This document shows, in pieces, positions 50,238-58,793 of a DNA stretch of 64,000 nucleotides. Under the pieces are notes generated by a model. The model was not told the DNA's origin. It saw only the letters and a program-made list of their open reading frames with translations, and made no database searches. The position numbers and the translations under genes were made by a program. The stretch's first letter is position 1. Every line of letters begins with the position of its first letter. The DNA lies in contig FOHD01000009.1 of the NCBI GenBank assembly GCA_900111695.1, forward strand, positions 1 through 64,000, written 5' to 3'. The DNA comes from Olsenella sp. KH3B4 (GTDB lineage: Bacteria; Actinomycetota; Coriobacteriia; Coriobacteriales; Atopobiaceae).

Positions 50238-50265
50238 TTGCATGGCATTTCTCGCCGCGTAGAAT
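50238..50265 (+). promoter_or_regulatory. Sigma-70-like promoter of the dioxygenase gene
   Basis: TTGCAT (50238-50243) and TAGAAT (50260-50265) are separated by 16 bases, about 70 bases before the start codon. The inverted GGTACC/GATACC pair at 50219-50235 just upstream could bind a regulator. Confidence 0.45.
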
Positions 50266-50337
50266 AGAGCCCAGAAGGTAGATACAAAACAAGTACCAAG
50301 TAGCATTAATGGACAAGTCTCGACAATGAAGGACAAG

Positions 50338-51111
50338 ATGGCAAACAAAAGGCAGATGACGGTGTTTGTGGGCCACGGCGATCCCATGATGGCGCTCCGC
50401 GATGACGAGGTGGCGCACGGTCTGCGCGCAATGGGCGAGAAAATCCTGGCAGACGAGCCGCGCGCGATTCTCGCCGTCTCGGCCCACTGGTTCACGCGAG
50501 GAACGCTCGTGCAGAGCGACCCCACGCCGCGTCAGGTGAACGACATGTACGGTTTCCCGCCGGAGCTCTACGCGATCAAGTATCGCCCTGCCGGCAGCGC
50601 CGAGCTCACCGCTCGCGTGAGGCAGCTCTTGGGCAGCGACGTGGAAGTGGACGACACCTGGGGCATCGACCACGGCGTCTGGACTCCGCTCCACCACATG
50701 CTCCCCAAGGCCAACGTGCCTGTGGTGGAGCTCTCGGTGAACGGCCTGGCCGACGCCCGCTACGCCTATGACCTGGGACGTCGCCTTGTACCTCTGCGCG
50801 ACGAGGGGTTTGTGGTGCTGGGAAGCGGCAACGTGGTGCACAACCTGCGCGAGGCCGACTGGAACAACCCCGCGGGCACGCCTGCCTGCATCGAGTTTGA
50901 TTCCGCGGTGCGCGCCGCGGTAGAGGCGCGCGATGACGAGAAGGTCATTGCCTACGAGCGGCTGCCGCATGCGTCCTACGCCGTGCCCACGCCCGACCAC
51001 TACCTGCCGCTGCTTACGGTCCTTGGCGCCTCCGAGGGCGAGAAGCCCGAGGTCTTCAATGACGTTCGCAACCTCGGCGCTATATCGATGACCAGCTACG
51101 CGTTTGCGTGA
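50338..51111 (+). CDS. Extradiol (LigB-type) ring-cleavage dioxygenase, YgiD-like
   Basis: A 257-residue protein with the YgiD/DODA metal-binding residues in TVFVGHGDPMMALRDDE, ILAVSAHWFTRG and GIDHGVWTPLHHMLPKANVP. YgiD of E. coli cleaves 4,5-DOPA. An oxygen-requiring enzyme is unexpected in an anaerobic lineage, so a role in detoxifying catechols, oxygen use at microaerobic mucosal sites, or a changed reaction is possible. GAAGGAC precedes ATG 50338; ATG 50326 is an alternative. Confidence 0.85.
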   Translation: MANKRQMTVFVGHGDPMMALRDDEVAHGLRAMGEKILADEPRAILAVSAHWFTRGTLVQSDPTPRQVNDMYGFPPELYAIKYRPAGSAELTARVRQLLGSDVEVDDTWGIDHGVWTPLHHMLPKANVPVVELSVNGLADARYAYDLGRRLVPLRDEGFVVLGSGNVVHNLREADWNNPAGTPACIEFDSAVRAAVEARDDEKVIAYERLPHASYAVPTPDHYLPLLTVLGASEGEKPEVFNDVRNLGAISMTSYAFA

Positions 51112-51211
51112 CGGCGAGAAGCCCGGCGCCCCCGCGTCCAGCGCCGCCGCGCCCGCCCCAGCACCCGGCGCCGCCACCGCCGCCCTCGTGGCCGCCCTCG
51201 CCCCCGTGCTC

Positions 51212-53641
51212 CTACACCAGCCGCAACCGCTGTGCCTCACTCGCTGCCTGTGCGCGGCGGCTTACGCCCAGCTTGGCAAGGATGTGACACACGTGGGTCT
51301 TCACCGTGGACAGCTTCACGCCGAGAAGCTCGCCAATCTCGGCGTTGGTCTTGTTCTGGCAGATGAGGCGTAGGACCTGTCGCTCGGTCTCGGTGAGTTG
51401 AATGGAGGGCAGCTCGGAGGGGTCGACTGTGCCAGCAAGGAGCTGCGGATAGAACGACGCCTGCGCACGCGCCCCCTTGATCAGCCGCGCAAGCTGCTCC
51501 TTCTCGGCGTCGCTAATATCGTCGCGCTCGGAGAACTCCAGCAGGAGCGGCAGCACCGCGCCACCGTACTGCGTGATCGTGCGCACGTATCCGTAGCAGC
51601 GCGCCGCTGCCAGCGCATGCGAAAGCCACCGACCCCAGTCCTTCTCGCCAAGGCGCCACGCCGCAATCGACGCCAGAATGTCAAAGTGAATGGTGTCGAT
51701 GACCCTGCCGCACAGCGTGATGTATTCGGTGAGCGCCGCCATGAGCATGCGGGCCTCCGAAAAGCGTCCCTCCGCTGTGTACGCCTGGCAAACGGTGATA
51801 TAGACGTATCGATCCATGTAGAAGAGTCGCTCCGAGAGGTCCGGCGCATTCTCCTCCAGCCAAGTGTGGACGCGTTCCCACTCGCCCAGCCGCATCCACG
51901 CACGGCAGCGCAGTGCTTCGAGGTTCATGAGGATACGTCTGGTCTCGGGGCTATCGTCCTGCGAGAGCCGGCGGCGAAGCGCACCGAGAAGAGAGAGCGC
52001 CTGGCGCGCGTCTCCCTGATCGATTAGGCAGCGGCACTGGATTCCCACGGCGGCGAACTCGAGCGAAGGGGTCCCGGCACGCTGTATCCTGGGGAGCATG
52101 GCGTTAACCCGTGCGAGGTAGATCGTTACGTCCTCGCCCTTCTCGAACTTGCTCTCGCACAGCCCGATCTCTGCAATGCCCACGCCCATGCGCCCCAGCG
52201 CCTTGCTTGCAACCCTGCTTATCGCACGGGCGGTCGTATCGTCGGACGGGACCCAAGGACTCAGGTCGCGTCCGCCGTTGAGAACGCTTGGCAGGCCGCT
52301 TGTAACAGAGAGCATAAGCTCGGGGTTGTCGCCCCCGCGCATCTTGGCCAGCGCAGAAACGGAAGCGACGATGCTTGCCGGCTGCCTATGGGGAAGCGAA
52401 ATGTCAAGATAGGCCAGGTAGGACTGGGCAAGGCGACGCTCCTCGGCCGTGCGCTCAGGCGCCTTTGCGTAGTTTTCGAGTGCGTCGTACCAGCCCTCCG
52501 ACCTTGCGATGCTCATGGCCATGGACTCCAGCATGGACATGATGCGCATGAGGCGCGGAGAAGAGAGAACAACATCCTCTGGCAGCTCGTGGCAGTAGTG
52601 CTCAAGCTCGTAGTAGCTGCCGCTTGCAGGGTTGAGGCGTGCGTGCTCGTCGAGGATGGCGAGCATGCGGCTGTGATCCTTGAGCCGTGAGCAAAGCTCA
52701 AGTGCGCTCTTGAAGTTTCCCCGGGATTCGTAATAGCCAATGACTCGGTTGACAATATCGATGGAAGCAACGTTATCGCGCCTACGAGCACGCTCCCACT
52801 TGCAGAAGTCGAGCATTCCCTCGCTGACCTTCCACGTGTTTGCTTCACGAGTGATGAAGCTCGTCGCGTGATGGAGGGCGTTCAGCAGGCGCGACCCCTC
52901 CTCCTCTCCAAGCGCATTGACGATAAGGTCGTCGTCAATGGTGTCGAAGAGGGGAACCAGAAGTAGGACGTCCTGGGTCTTCTCGTCAAAGCGGCGCTCA
53001 AACTCGCTCTCGAAGTATGTCATGACCTCGTTGCGGAGGCTTGCTTCCCAAGTTGAGTCACCGTCGCGCAGGATGTGAACAACAGCCGTGGCAACCGCCA
53101 TGGGATAGCGCTCGGACGCGGTCGCGATGCGCTCCACAAGCTCGGGCGTGGAGGGAATCCCATTTGCGATAAGTAGGTGGGCGATGTCCGCGTCGGTGAA
53201 GAAGAGGTCCTCTGCGGTAACGATGAGCAGCTCTCCGTTGGCGAAGAAGGGGGTGAGCCAGCCGGGCATGGGTGCGCGGGAAAGGAAGACAAAGCGCGTG
53301 CTGGTGCAGCGAGAGACAACGGCTGCCAGTGCGGATCCCTGCTTGTTGGTGACAGAGTCGTGGATGTTGTCGACAAGGACGGCATCGTGCTTCTCGGCAT
53401 CTTGGACGGTCACTGCCCGAGCAACGTCGACAGCGGCGGCATCGATCTTGAGCACGTCAAGACCCTGGAGCATGCGGCGTGCAAACTCGGACTTGCCAAA
53501 GCCGAGCGGGGCGCAGACAAATGCCAGCCGCGTACGATCCCATTGTGGCTGCAGGCACTCGTCAAGTTCGAGGGGAACCTTGACTAGCATGGCCAACCAC
53601 CTGCGCATAGTTGGTTTCGGGTGCGTTGTGATGACAGCCAT
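51212..53641 (-). CDS. MalT-like LuxR-family transcriptional regulator
   Basis: An 809-residue protein. The NTPase module at 1-290 has Walker A CAPLGFGKSEFARRML and Walker-B-like AVLVDNIHDS. About 420 residues of helical repeats follow (TPR/SARP-like), and the C-terminus is a LuxR HTH (LTETERQVLRLICQNKTNAE, GVKLSTVKTHVCHILAKLGV). Such STAND regulators switch on ligand and ATP binding. ATG 53641 is used; ATG 53590, preceded by GCAGGTGG, is a good alternative. It converges with the dioxygenase gene. Large orphan LuxR proteins are abundant in Coriobacteriia; the target is unknown. Confidence 0.85.
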   Translation of the reverse strand: MAVITTHPKPTMRRWLAMLVKVPLELDECLQPQWDRTRLAFVCAPLGFGKSEFARRMLQGLDVLKIDAAAVDVARAVTVQDAEKHDAVLVDNIHDSVTNKQGSALAAVVSRCTSTRFVFLSRAPMPGWLTPFFANGELLIVTAEDLFFTDADIAHLLIANGIPSTPELVERIATASERYPMAVATAVVHILRDGDSTWEASLRNEVMTYFESEFERRFDEKTQDVLLLVPLFDTIDDDLIVNALGEEEGSRLLNALHHATSFITREANTWKVSEGMLDFCKWERARRRDNVASIDIVNRVIGYYESRGNFKSALELCSRLKDHSRMLAILDEHARLNPASGSYYELEHYCHELPEDVVLSSPRLMRIMSMLESMAMSIARSEGWYDALENYAKAPERTAEERRLAQSYLAYLDISLPHRQPASIVASVSALAKMRGGDNPELMLSVTSGLPSVLNGGRDLSPWVPSDDTTARAISRVASKALGRMGVGIAEIGLCESKFEKGEDVTIYLARVNAMLPRIQRAGTPSLEFAAVGIQCRCLIDQGDARQALSLLGALRRRLSQDDSPETRRILMNLEALRCRAWMRLGEWERVHTWLEENAPDLSERLFYMDRYVYITVCQAYTAEGRFSEARMLMAALTEYITLCGRVIDTIHFDILASIAAWRLGEKDWGRWLSHALAAARCYGYVRTITQYGGAVLPLLLEFSERDDISDAEKEQLARLIKGARAQASFYPQLLAGTVDPSELPSIQLTETERQVLRLICQNKTNAEIGELLGVKLSTVKTHVCHILAKLGVSRRAQAASEAQRLRLV

Positions 53642-53764
53642 GCCATAAGTGCGCCTTCACCTTTCTCTAGAAAGTGGATGTCCAATCGAGCGGTGCGCAA
53701 GCTTGCTCGATGGCCTAATGGTACGCGAGACGAACAGGGCCGTGCGTCCAAAAAAACAACGGCA

Positions 53765-55491
53765 TCACCAATGCCGGACGGCCAAATCGCGGCTGTTTAC
53801 AGTTACGCCGGGCCCTGGCCGCGAGAGCACCTCAAGCTCTCCTCCGCCAGGGTCCGGCGCTCGCCGCCCGCGCTCCTCGTCGAGCGAACGCAGCACCTGG
53901 CCCTCGTTGAGTGAGTCGAGGTTGCTCGTGGGCTCGTCCAGGAGCAGGAACGGTGCGTCGTGGAGAAACGCGCGGGCCAGCCCCAGGCGCTGCCGCTCGC
54001 CCGAGGAGAGCGTCCCACCAAGCTCGCCCACCATGATGTCGTAGCCCTCGGGCAGGCTCTCGATGAAGTCGTGTATCGATGCCTTGCGGCCCTGGTCAAC
54101 GTCCCAGAAGCGTATGAGCAGACGCGCCAGGGTCGACTTGCCAGATCCGCTGCGGCCGGAGATGCCCACGATGCGTCCCGCGGGGATGCGCACGGAGACG
54201 TCCGAGAGGACCTTCTCGGCCCCGTACGAGAAGTCCACGTGCTCGGCGGAGGCGTCCGAGAAGGTCACGACGACGCCGTTCTCGACCTCATCCGCCTGGG
54301 GTTTCTCGTCCAGGATCTCCAGCACGCGCGCACCGGAGGCAAGCGTGCCCTGAAGCGTTGCACCCAGGTTGGCAAGCGCCGCGAACGGGCCAAAGCTCGA
54401 GAGCACAAAGACCGTTGCCAGCACGGTGGCCTCGGGCGTTGCGTCGCCCCCAGACACAAGCTGCGCTCCAAGCGCGAGCTCGGCAATAGTTGCGAGAAGG
54501 ATCACGGCGCTCACGGCAGAGGATCCGCGGGCACCTGCCTGGCGCACCTCCCGTTCTGTCTCCACCAGCTCGCGTGTGCGCGTCAAGCCCGTCAAGAAGC
54601 CCACGACGCCACAGGCTACCGAGACAACCATGACGCCTGCCAGGGGCTTCACAAAGCCCAGCATCCGCCACATGATGCGCGCCGCGTCAACCACGTTTGC
54701 CAGGCGGTGAGAGATCACGAGTACCGCGCGCTCGCGCGAGAGCTCGCGGACGGCCGCCATGACCTGCTCCTCGCTCTCGGCGTCGACGTTGCTCGTTGCC
54801 TCGTCAAAGACGTAGGCCGGAGTGTCGTGGAGAAGCGCCCGCGCAAGCGCCAGACGCTGACGCTGGCCGTCAGAGAGGTTTGCCGCGTCCTGCTCGATTG
54901 CCATGTCCAGGCCACCGCGCTCGTGCACAACGCCGTCAAGGCGAGCCGTCTTGAGCGCCGCCCACAGCTGGTCATCCGTTGCCTCGGGCCGTGCCATAAG
55001 AAGGTTCTCGCGCACGGTGCCGGAGAACACGTGAGCATCTGCGGCGACCATGGTTACGTGGCGCGAGAGAGCTGCCGGGTCCACTTGGTCCACGCTTGTC
55101 TCGCCCACCAGTACGTCTCGAGCTGCTCGCAGCCCTCGACGGAAAGCTGCACGACCTCGGCGGTGGAGACGTCCTGCGCGTACCCGGTGCCAAGGCGTAG
55201 GAGCTTCTCGTATATTCGACGACGTAGCGCGCCCTTCACGTCCTGTGACGCGACGAAGGACTCGCGGGCAGAGAGCCGCGTGGACGCCAGGCGTGCGACG
55301 AGGGCCGCGGCCAGGGCGAACGCGGCCTCTGGGATGCTGGGCGCGGTGCCGAGAAGGAGCGCGCCAACGACGCGGCAGATCTCCCAGCTGAGAAGCACGT
55401 TGCCCACGAGGCCGAGCCACTGCCAGCCCACGGTAGCGAGCACGTGTCGCATTGCCCCTGGTACGAGTGTCAGGAGCCTCTTGTCCATCAT
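53765..55491 (-). pseudogene. CydDC-type double ABC exporter, multiply deleted pseudogene
   Basis: The start at 55491 (MMDKRLLTLVPGAMRHVLAT) encodes an ABC exporter membrane domain that breaks off near 55110 in EQLETYWWARQAWTKWTRQL. A different frame then gives a nucleotide-binding domain without its Walker A but with MVAADAHVFSGTVRENLLMA, NLSDGQRQRLALARALLHDT and ISHRL. This runs directly into a second membrane domain (MLGFVKPLAGVMVVSVACGV) that is itself shortened, and into a second NBD with GRSGSGKSTLARLLIRF but no Q-loop (RFWDVDQG is joined to RKASIHDF). At least four deletions are needed. The original was probably a cydDC-like cysteine/glutathione exporter. Confidence 0.8.
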
Positions 55492-55494
55492 AGT

Positions 55495-56002
55495 GTCCCT
55501 CCTCCTGCGGACGGTTGCCCGCGGTTGGCGTTGGGCACGGCGGTTCGCGGTGCGGCAGCGGTGCGCGGTGCGGCGGCTGCCAAAGCGTAATTAGCAGCGT
55601 GTAAGAATAGACTAACTTTATGGCGAGGTGGGGGAGACGCAGGTAATTCGCGTGGGAGGCAGTTTTGCGCGCCGGCCAGCGCTTTGGCGCATTACCGCCC
55701 GCCCAGTTGCCGCCGCAATTCGAAGTTTCGGAAAAAACCGAACGTTTAAGACGGGCTAACCGTTTGGAATCCGCGGCATGTCCGGGGATGCCGCGCGCCC
55801 TCGCAGTTTAAGGCACCCTAACCGTTCGGAAAAATCCTAACCGTTCGGAATCCGCGGCATTCTCCCAATGACGTCTGCAATACGTGCGCGAGCCTCCCGG
55901 TATCCAATCCTGAATCCCTAATTATTGTCGCGTCCGTCGGGTATATTCGGTCCAATCCAAAGCAACGGCTTTGGTACGTTGGTCCCAGGTCAGGAGGCCG
56001 CT
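55495..56002. other. Intergenic region with short direct repeats
   Basis: This 508-base gap contains no supported gene. CTAACCGTTYGGA occurs at 55756, 55818 and 55837, and a 24-base version ending in CCGCGGCAT is found twice (55756-55779, 55837-55860; one mismatch). A small perfect hairpin (CCAAAGC/GCTTTGG, 55957-55974) lies in the likely leader of the next gene. Confidence 0.55.
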
Positions 56003-56197
56003 ATGGCAAGCTACATGCATGATGAGCTGGATGACGCACTTGAGCAGTACCGTAGCGGAGAGCTTAGCTTCGAGGAATTCAAGCGCATGTGTAACGAGGA
56101 GGACCGTGAGCAAGAAGAGGAGAACCGCCGCAGGGCAGCCAAGAAACGCGGCGGCTGGCAGCCTTTTATCGGCATCACGTTCACCTTCGACCGCTAG
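56003..56197 (+). CDS. Small highly charged protein of unknown function
   Basis: A 64-residue protein: MASYMHDELDDALEQYRSGE, a Glu/Arg-rich helical middle (EEDREQEEENRRRAAKKRG) and a hydrophobic C-terminus (WQPFIGITFTFDR). AGGAGG lies 7 bases before ATG 56003, so it is probably expressed. The first 30 residues could form a short helical hairpin. The family is not recognized. It precedes pcp by 62 bases on the same strand. Confidence 0.68.
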   Translation: MASYMHDELDDALEQYRSGELSFEEFKRMCNEEDREQEEENRRRAAKKRGGWQPFIGITFTFDR

Positions 56198-56259
56198 AGT
56201 ACTGCCGGGCACCCGTCTTCTGGGTGAGCGCGACTCTTTGTCCACGGGAGGTGGCACGT

Positions 56260-56874
56260 ATGGAGAAGATCCTGGTCACGGGTTTCGAGCCCTTTGGCGG
56301 CGAGCAAACAAACCCCTCGTGGGAGGTGGCAAATGCGCTGCCCACAGTCATTGCCGGCCGAGCCGTGGTCTGCGAGCGAATCCCCGTGTCGTTTCGTCGC
56401 GGGCCGGCTGCCGTGCTTAACGCAATCCGGCGCGAGAACCCCTCCGTCGTGCTCTGCCTGGGTCAGGCGGGAGGCCGTGCCAAGGTGACGCCTGAGTTCG
56501 TGGGCATAAACTACGCCGACGCGCGCATTTCCGACAACGACGGCGCGCAACCGCAAGGCATGCGCCTCTCGGCGGGCGCGCCGGATGCGTACTTCTCGAC
56601 TCTGCCCGTTCGTGCAATGGCACAGGCAATGATTGATGCTGGCGTCCCAGCTGCAGTCTCGTACTCCGCGGGAACCTACGTTTGCAACGCGGTGCTCTTC
56701 TCGGCACTTCATGCGCTTGCGACGTCCCATTCCGCAGTACGCGCTGGCTTTGTGCACGTGCCCTACTCGCCTGAGCAAGCATGTCAACTGTCCAAGGTGA
56801 CTCCCAGCCTGCCAATTGCGCTTGTGCTGCGAGGAATCGTGAGTGGTCTTGAGTGCGCCTGTGCGTGGGGCTAG
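56260..56874 (+). CDS. pcp: Pyrrolidone-carboxylate (pyroglutamyl) peptidase
   Basis: A 204-residue type I pyroglutamyl peptidase. It starts MEKILVTGFEPFGGEQTNPS (family signature) and contains the catalytic Glu in KVTPEFVGINYAD, Cys in SAGTYVCNAVLFSAL and His in GFVHVPYSPEQ. It removes N-terminal pyroglutamate from peptides. GGGAGGTGG precedes ATG 56260. It lies just upstream of ldh on the same strand. Confidence 0.94.
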   Translation: MEKILVTGFEPFGGEQTNPSWEVANALPTVIAGRAVVCERIPVSFRRGPAAVLNAIRRENPSVVLCLGQAGGRAKVTPEFVGINYADARISDNDGAQPQGMRLSAGAPDAYFSTLPVRAMAQAMIDAGVPAAVSYSAGTYVCNAVLFSALHALATSHSAVRAGFVHVPYSPEQACQLSKVTPSLPIALVLRGIVSGLECACAWG

Positions 56875-56946
56875 GCTCGTCACGTGGCGCTGGCCCCTGG
56901 CATTGCCTGGCAGTCCAAGCGTCCGCGAGCCAGAAAGGGGAACCAC

Positions 56947-57894
56947 ATGAGCTTCAAGGACACCAAGGTCGTTATCGTGGGCGCCGGCAAGGTCGGCTCG
57001 ACCACCGCGTTCAGCATCATTAACCAGGGGCTTTGTGGTGATGTGTGTCTCATCGACGTAAACCACGAGCATGCGGTGGGCGAGGCGCCCGACATGCGCG
57101 ACTCGGTCTTCTTTATGAACCGCAACGTTAACGTGCACGCCGGCGACTACAGCGAATGCTCGGACGCAGACATTGTCATCATCACTGCGGCGGCGCCCAT
57201 GCCCAAGGACTCCAACGACCGACTCGAGATGCTCAAGCCCAGCCTGGGTGTGGTGCGCTCGGTGGTCGAACAGGTCATGGCGTCGGGCTTCGACGGCATC
57301 TTCCTGGTTGTCTCGAACCCCGTCGACGTGATGAGCTACTACACGTGGAAGCTCTCGGGTCTGCCACGCGAGCGCGTCATTGGCTCTGGCACGCTGCTGG
57401 ACTCGGCACGACTATGCCGTGCGCTCTCCGACATGTACGACCTGGCCTCCAACAGCGTCGAGGCCTTTGTTCTCGGCGAGCACGGCGATTCGGAGATTGT
57501 CTCGTGGAACAGCGCAACCATTGGTGGCAAGCGCGTGGACGACGTGCTGCGCGACAATGCCTCGCGCACGCGTGGCGTTACCCCCGACGAGCTGCGCAAG
57601 CGCACGGTGAAGGCCGGATGGGACATCTTCAGCCGCAAGGGAAACACCTGCTACGGTATTGCGTCAAGCACGGCTTCCATTGCCAAGTCGATTCTCTTTG
57701 ACGAGAACCGCATCATGCCGGTCTCGGTCTACCTCGACGGGCAGTACGGCATCCGTGACACGTTCCTCTCGGTGCCTACGATTGTCGACAGTACCGGTGC
57801 CAAGGAGATTGTGGAGATTGACCTTCTCCCGGACGAGCTAGAGGCGCTGAGAAGGTCTGCCGACATGCTTCATGGCCTGGACGAGAAGCTCTAG
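56947..57894 (+). CDS. ldh: L-lactate dehydrogenase
   Basis: A 315-residue LDH/MDH-family enzyme: VVIVGAGKVGSTTAFSIINQ (NAD site), NDRLEMLKPSLGVVRSVVEQ (active-site loop with Arg), VSNPVDVMSYYTWKLSG, GSGTLLDSARLCRAL (substrate Arg) and VLGEHGDSEIVSWNSATIGG with the proton-relay His. It reduces pyruvate to L-lactate in fermentation. Loop differences (PMPKDSNDR in place of the PGETR type) are in the substrate-specificity region, so a 2-hydroxyacid dehydrogenase with a different substrate cannot be excluded. AAAGGGG precedes ATG 56947. A strong hairpin follows. Confidence 0.88.
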   Translation: MSFKDTKVVIVGAGKVGSTTAFSIINQGLCGDVCLIDVNHEHAVGEAPDMRDSVFFMNRNVNVHAGDYSECSDADIVIITAAAPMPKDSNDRLEMLKPSLGVVRSVVEQVMASGFDGIFLVVSNPVDVMSYYTWKLSGLPRERVIGSGTLLDSARLCRALSDMYDLASNSVEAFVLGEHGDSEIVSWNSATIGGKRVDDVLRDNASRTRGVTPDELRKRTVKAGWDIFSRKGNTCYGIASSTASIAKSILFDENRIMPVSVYLDGQYGIRDTFLSVPTIVDSTGAKEIVEIDLLPDELEALRRSADMLHGLDEKL

Positions 57895-57917
57895 GCGCTT
57901 TGCGGCTTTGATGCAGA

Positions 57918-57962
57918 GTAGCCCCCGCCGTGGCGCCGGATTGACGCCACGGCGGGGGCTAC
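57918..57962. terminator. Perfect 18-bp stem-loop after ldh
   Basis: GTAGCCCCCGCCGTGGCG (57918-57935) is the exact reverse complement of 57945-57962, with a 9-base loop. It lies between ldh and the convergent ecfT and probably ends both transcripts, although there is no T-run on either side. Confidence 0.75.
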
Positions 57963-58046
57963 GTGCGGAGTTGCTGCCAAAAGTGGCCTCGTGGCGCCCC
58001 GGCCCGCGACCGGCCTCGGCGGCTCCGGCCCGCGCCCCGCTCGCCG

Positions 58047-58793
58047 CTACAGCAGCACGCCGGCAACCACCAGCGCGGCGCATGCCACGAGCACCGCTAC
58101 GTCGCGACCCGCCATGGGATAGCGCTTGAAGCTGCTCTCGCGCGTGCGCAGGTAAAAGCCGCGCTGCTCGGCGGCAAGCGCCGTCGCGTCGGTCTTGCCC
58201 ACCGAGCTCACCAGCAGCGGCACGCACAGCGGCAGCATGAGCTGCAGCTTACGGATGGGGTTCTTGGTGTCGTACTCAACGCCGCGCGCCGTCTGCGCCT
58301 CCATAATCGCGTTCATCTCCTGGCTGAACACCGGCACAAAGCGCAGCGCCGTGGTAAACGTGAACGCGTAGCGGTACGGAATGTGCAGTACCTCAACGCA
58401 GGCGTTGGCAAGGTCGTTGAGCTTGGTTACGCTCAGCATGAGAATGAGCGGCAGCGCCACACCCAGAAGGCGCAGGCATGCCTTGCTACCCGTGACCAGG
58501 CCGTCCGTGGTCATCCACGCAACTACCGGCTCGCCTCCGCGCACAAACGCGGTCTGCAGCAGAAGCATCACCACCGCCAGCGGCACCAGCAGCTTGAGCA
58601 GCGAGACCAGCTTGGACGTGGCGTGCGCATACGCGCCCAGCGCAAAGGTGAGGGCGAGAAGTGCCAGCAGCATGGGGTAGGTGTCGGCCAGAAACATCGC
58701 GACGATGATTGCTGCGGCAATGCCCAGCTTTGTCACCGGGTTCAGCCGATGCAGCAGGGTGTCTCCCGGCACGTAGTCGATCACGTTAACCAC
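58047..58793 (-). CDS. ecfT: ECF transporter transmembrane component EcfT
   Basis: A 248-residue EcfT: YVPGDTLLHRLNPVTKLGIA at the N-terminus, five or six membrane helices, and coupling-helix Ala-Arg-Gly signatures EAQTARGVEYD and AAEQRGFYLRTRE that dock the two ATPase subunits. The start is GTG 58793, overlapping the ATPase stop by 8 bases, with GAGGAG upstream. It is the last gene of the tryptophan-attenuated ECF operon. Confidence 0.88.
   Translation of the reverse strand: MVNVIDYVPGDTLLHRLNPVTKLGIAAAIIVAMFLADTYPMLLALLALTFALGAYAHATSKLVSLLKLLVPLAVVMLLLQTAFVRGGEPVVAWMTTDGLVTGSKACLRLLGVALPLILMLSVTKLNDLANACVEVLHIPYRYAFTFTTALRFVPVFSQEMNAIMEAQTARGVEYDTKNPIRKLQLMLPLCVPLLVSSVGKTDATALAAEQRGFYLRTRESSFKRYPMAGRDVAVLVACAALVVAGVLL

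Larger units (their letters stand above)
49910..50337. other. Intergenic region with a 79-bp repeat and a promoter
   Basis: This 428-base gap between divergent genes holds one 79-bp palindromic element (50059-50137) and a sigma-70-like promoter (50238-50265) for the dioxygenase gene. No coding frame in it is supported. Confidence 0.55.
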
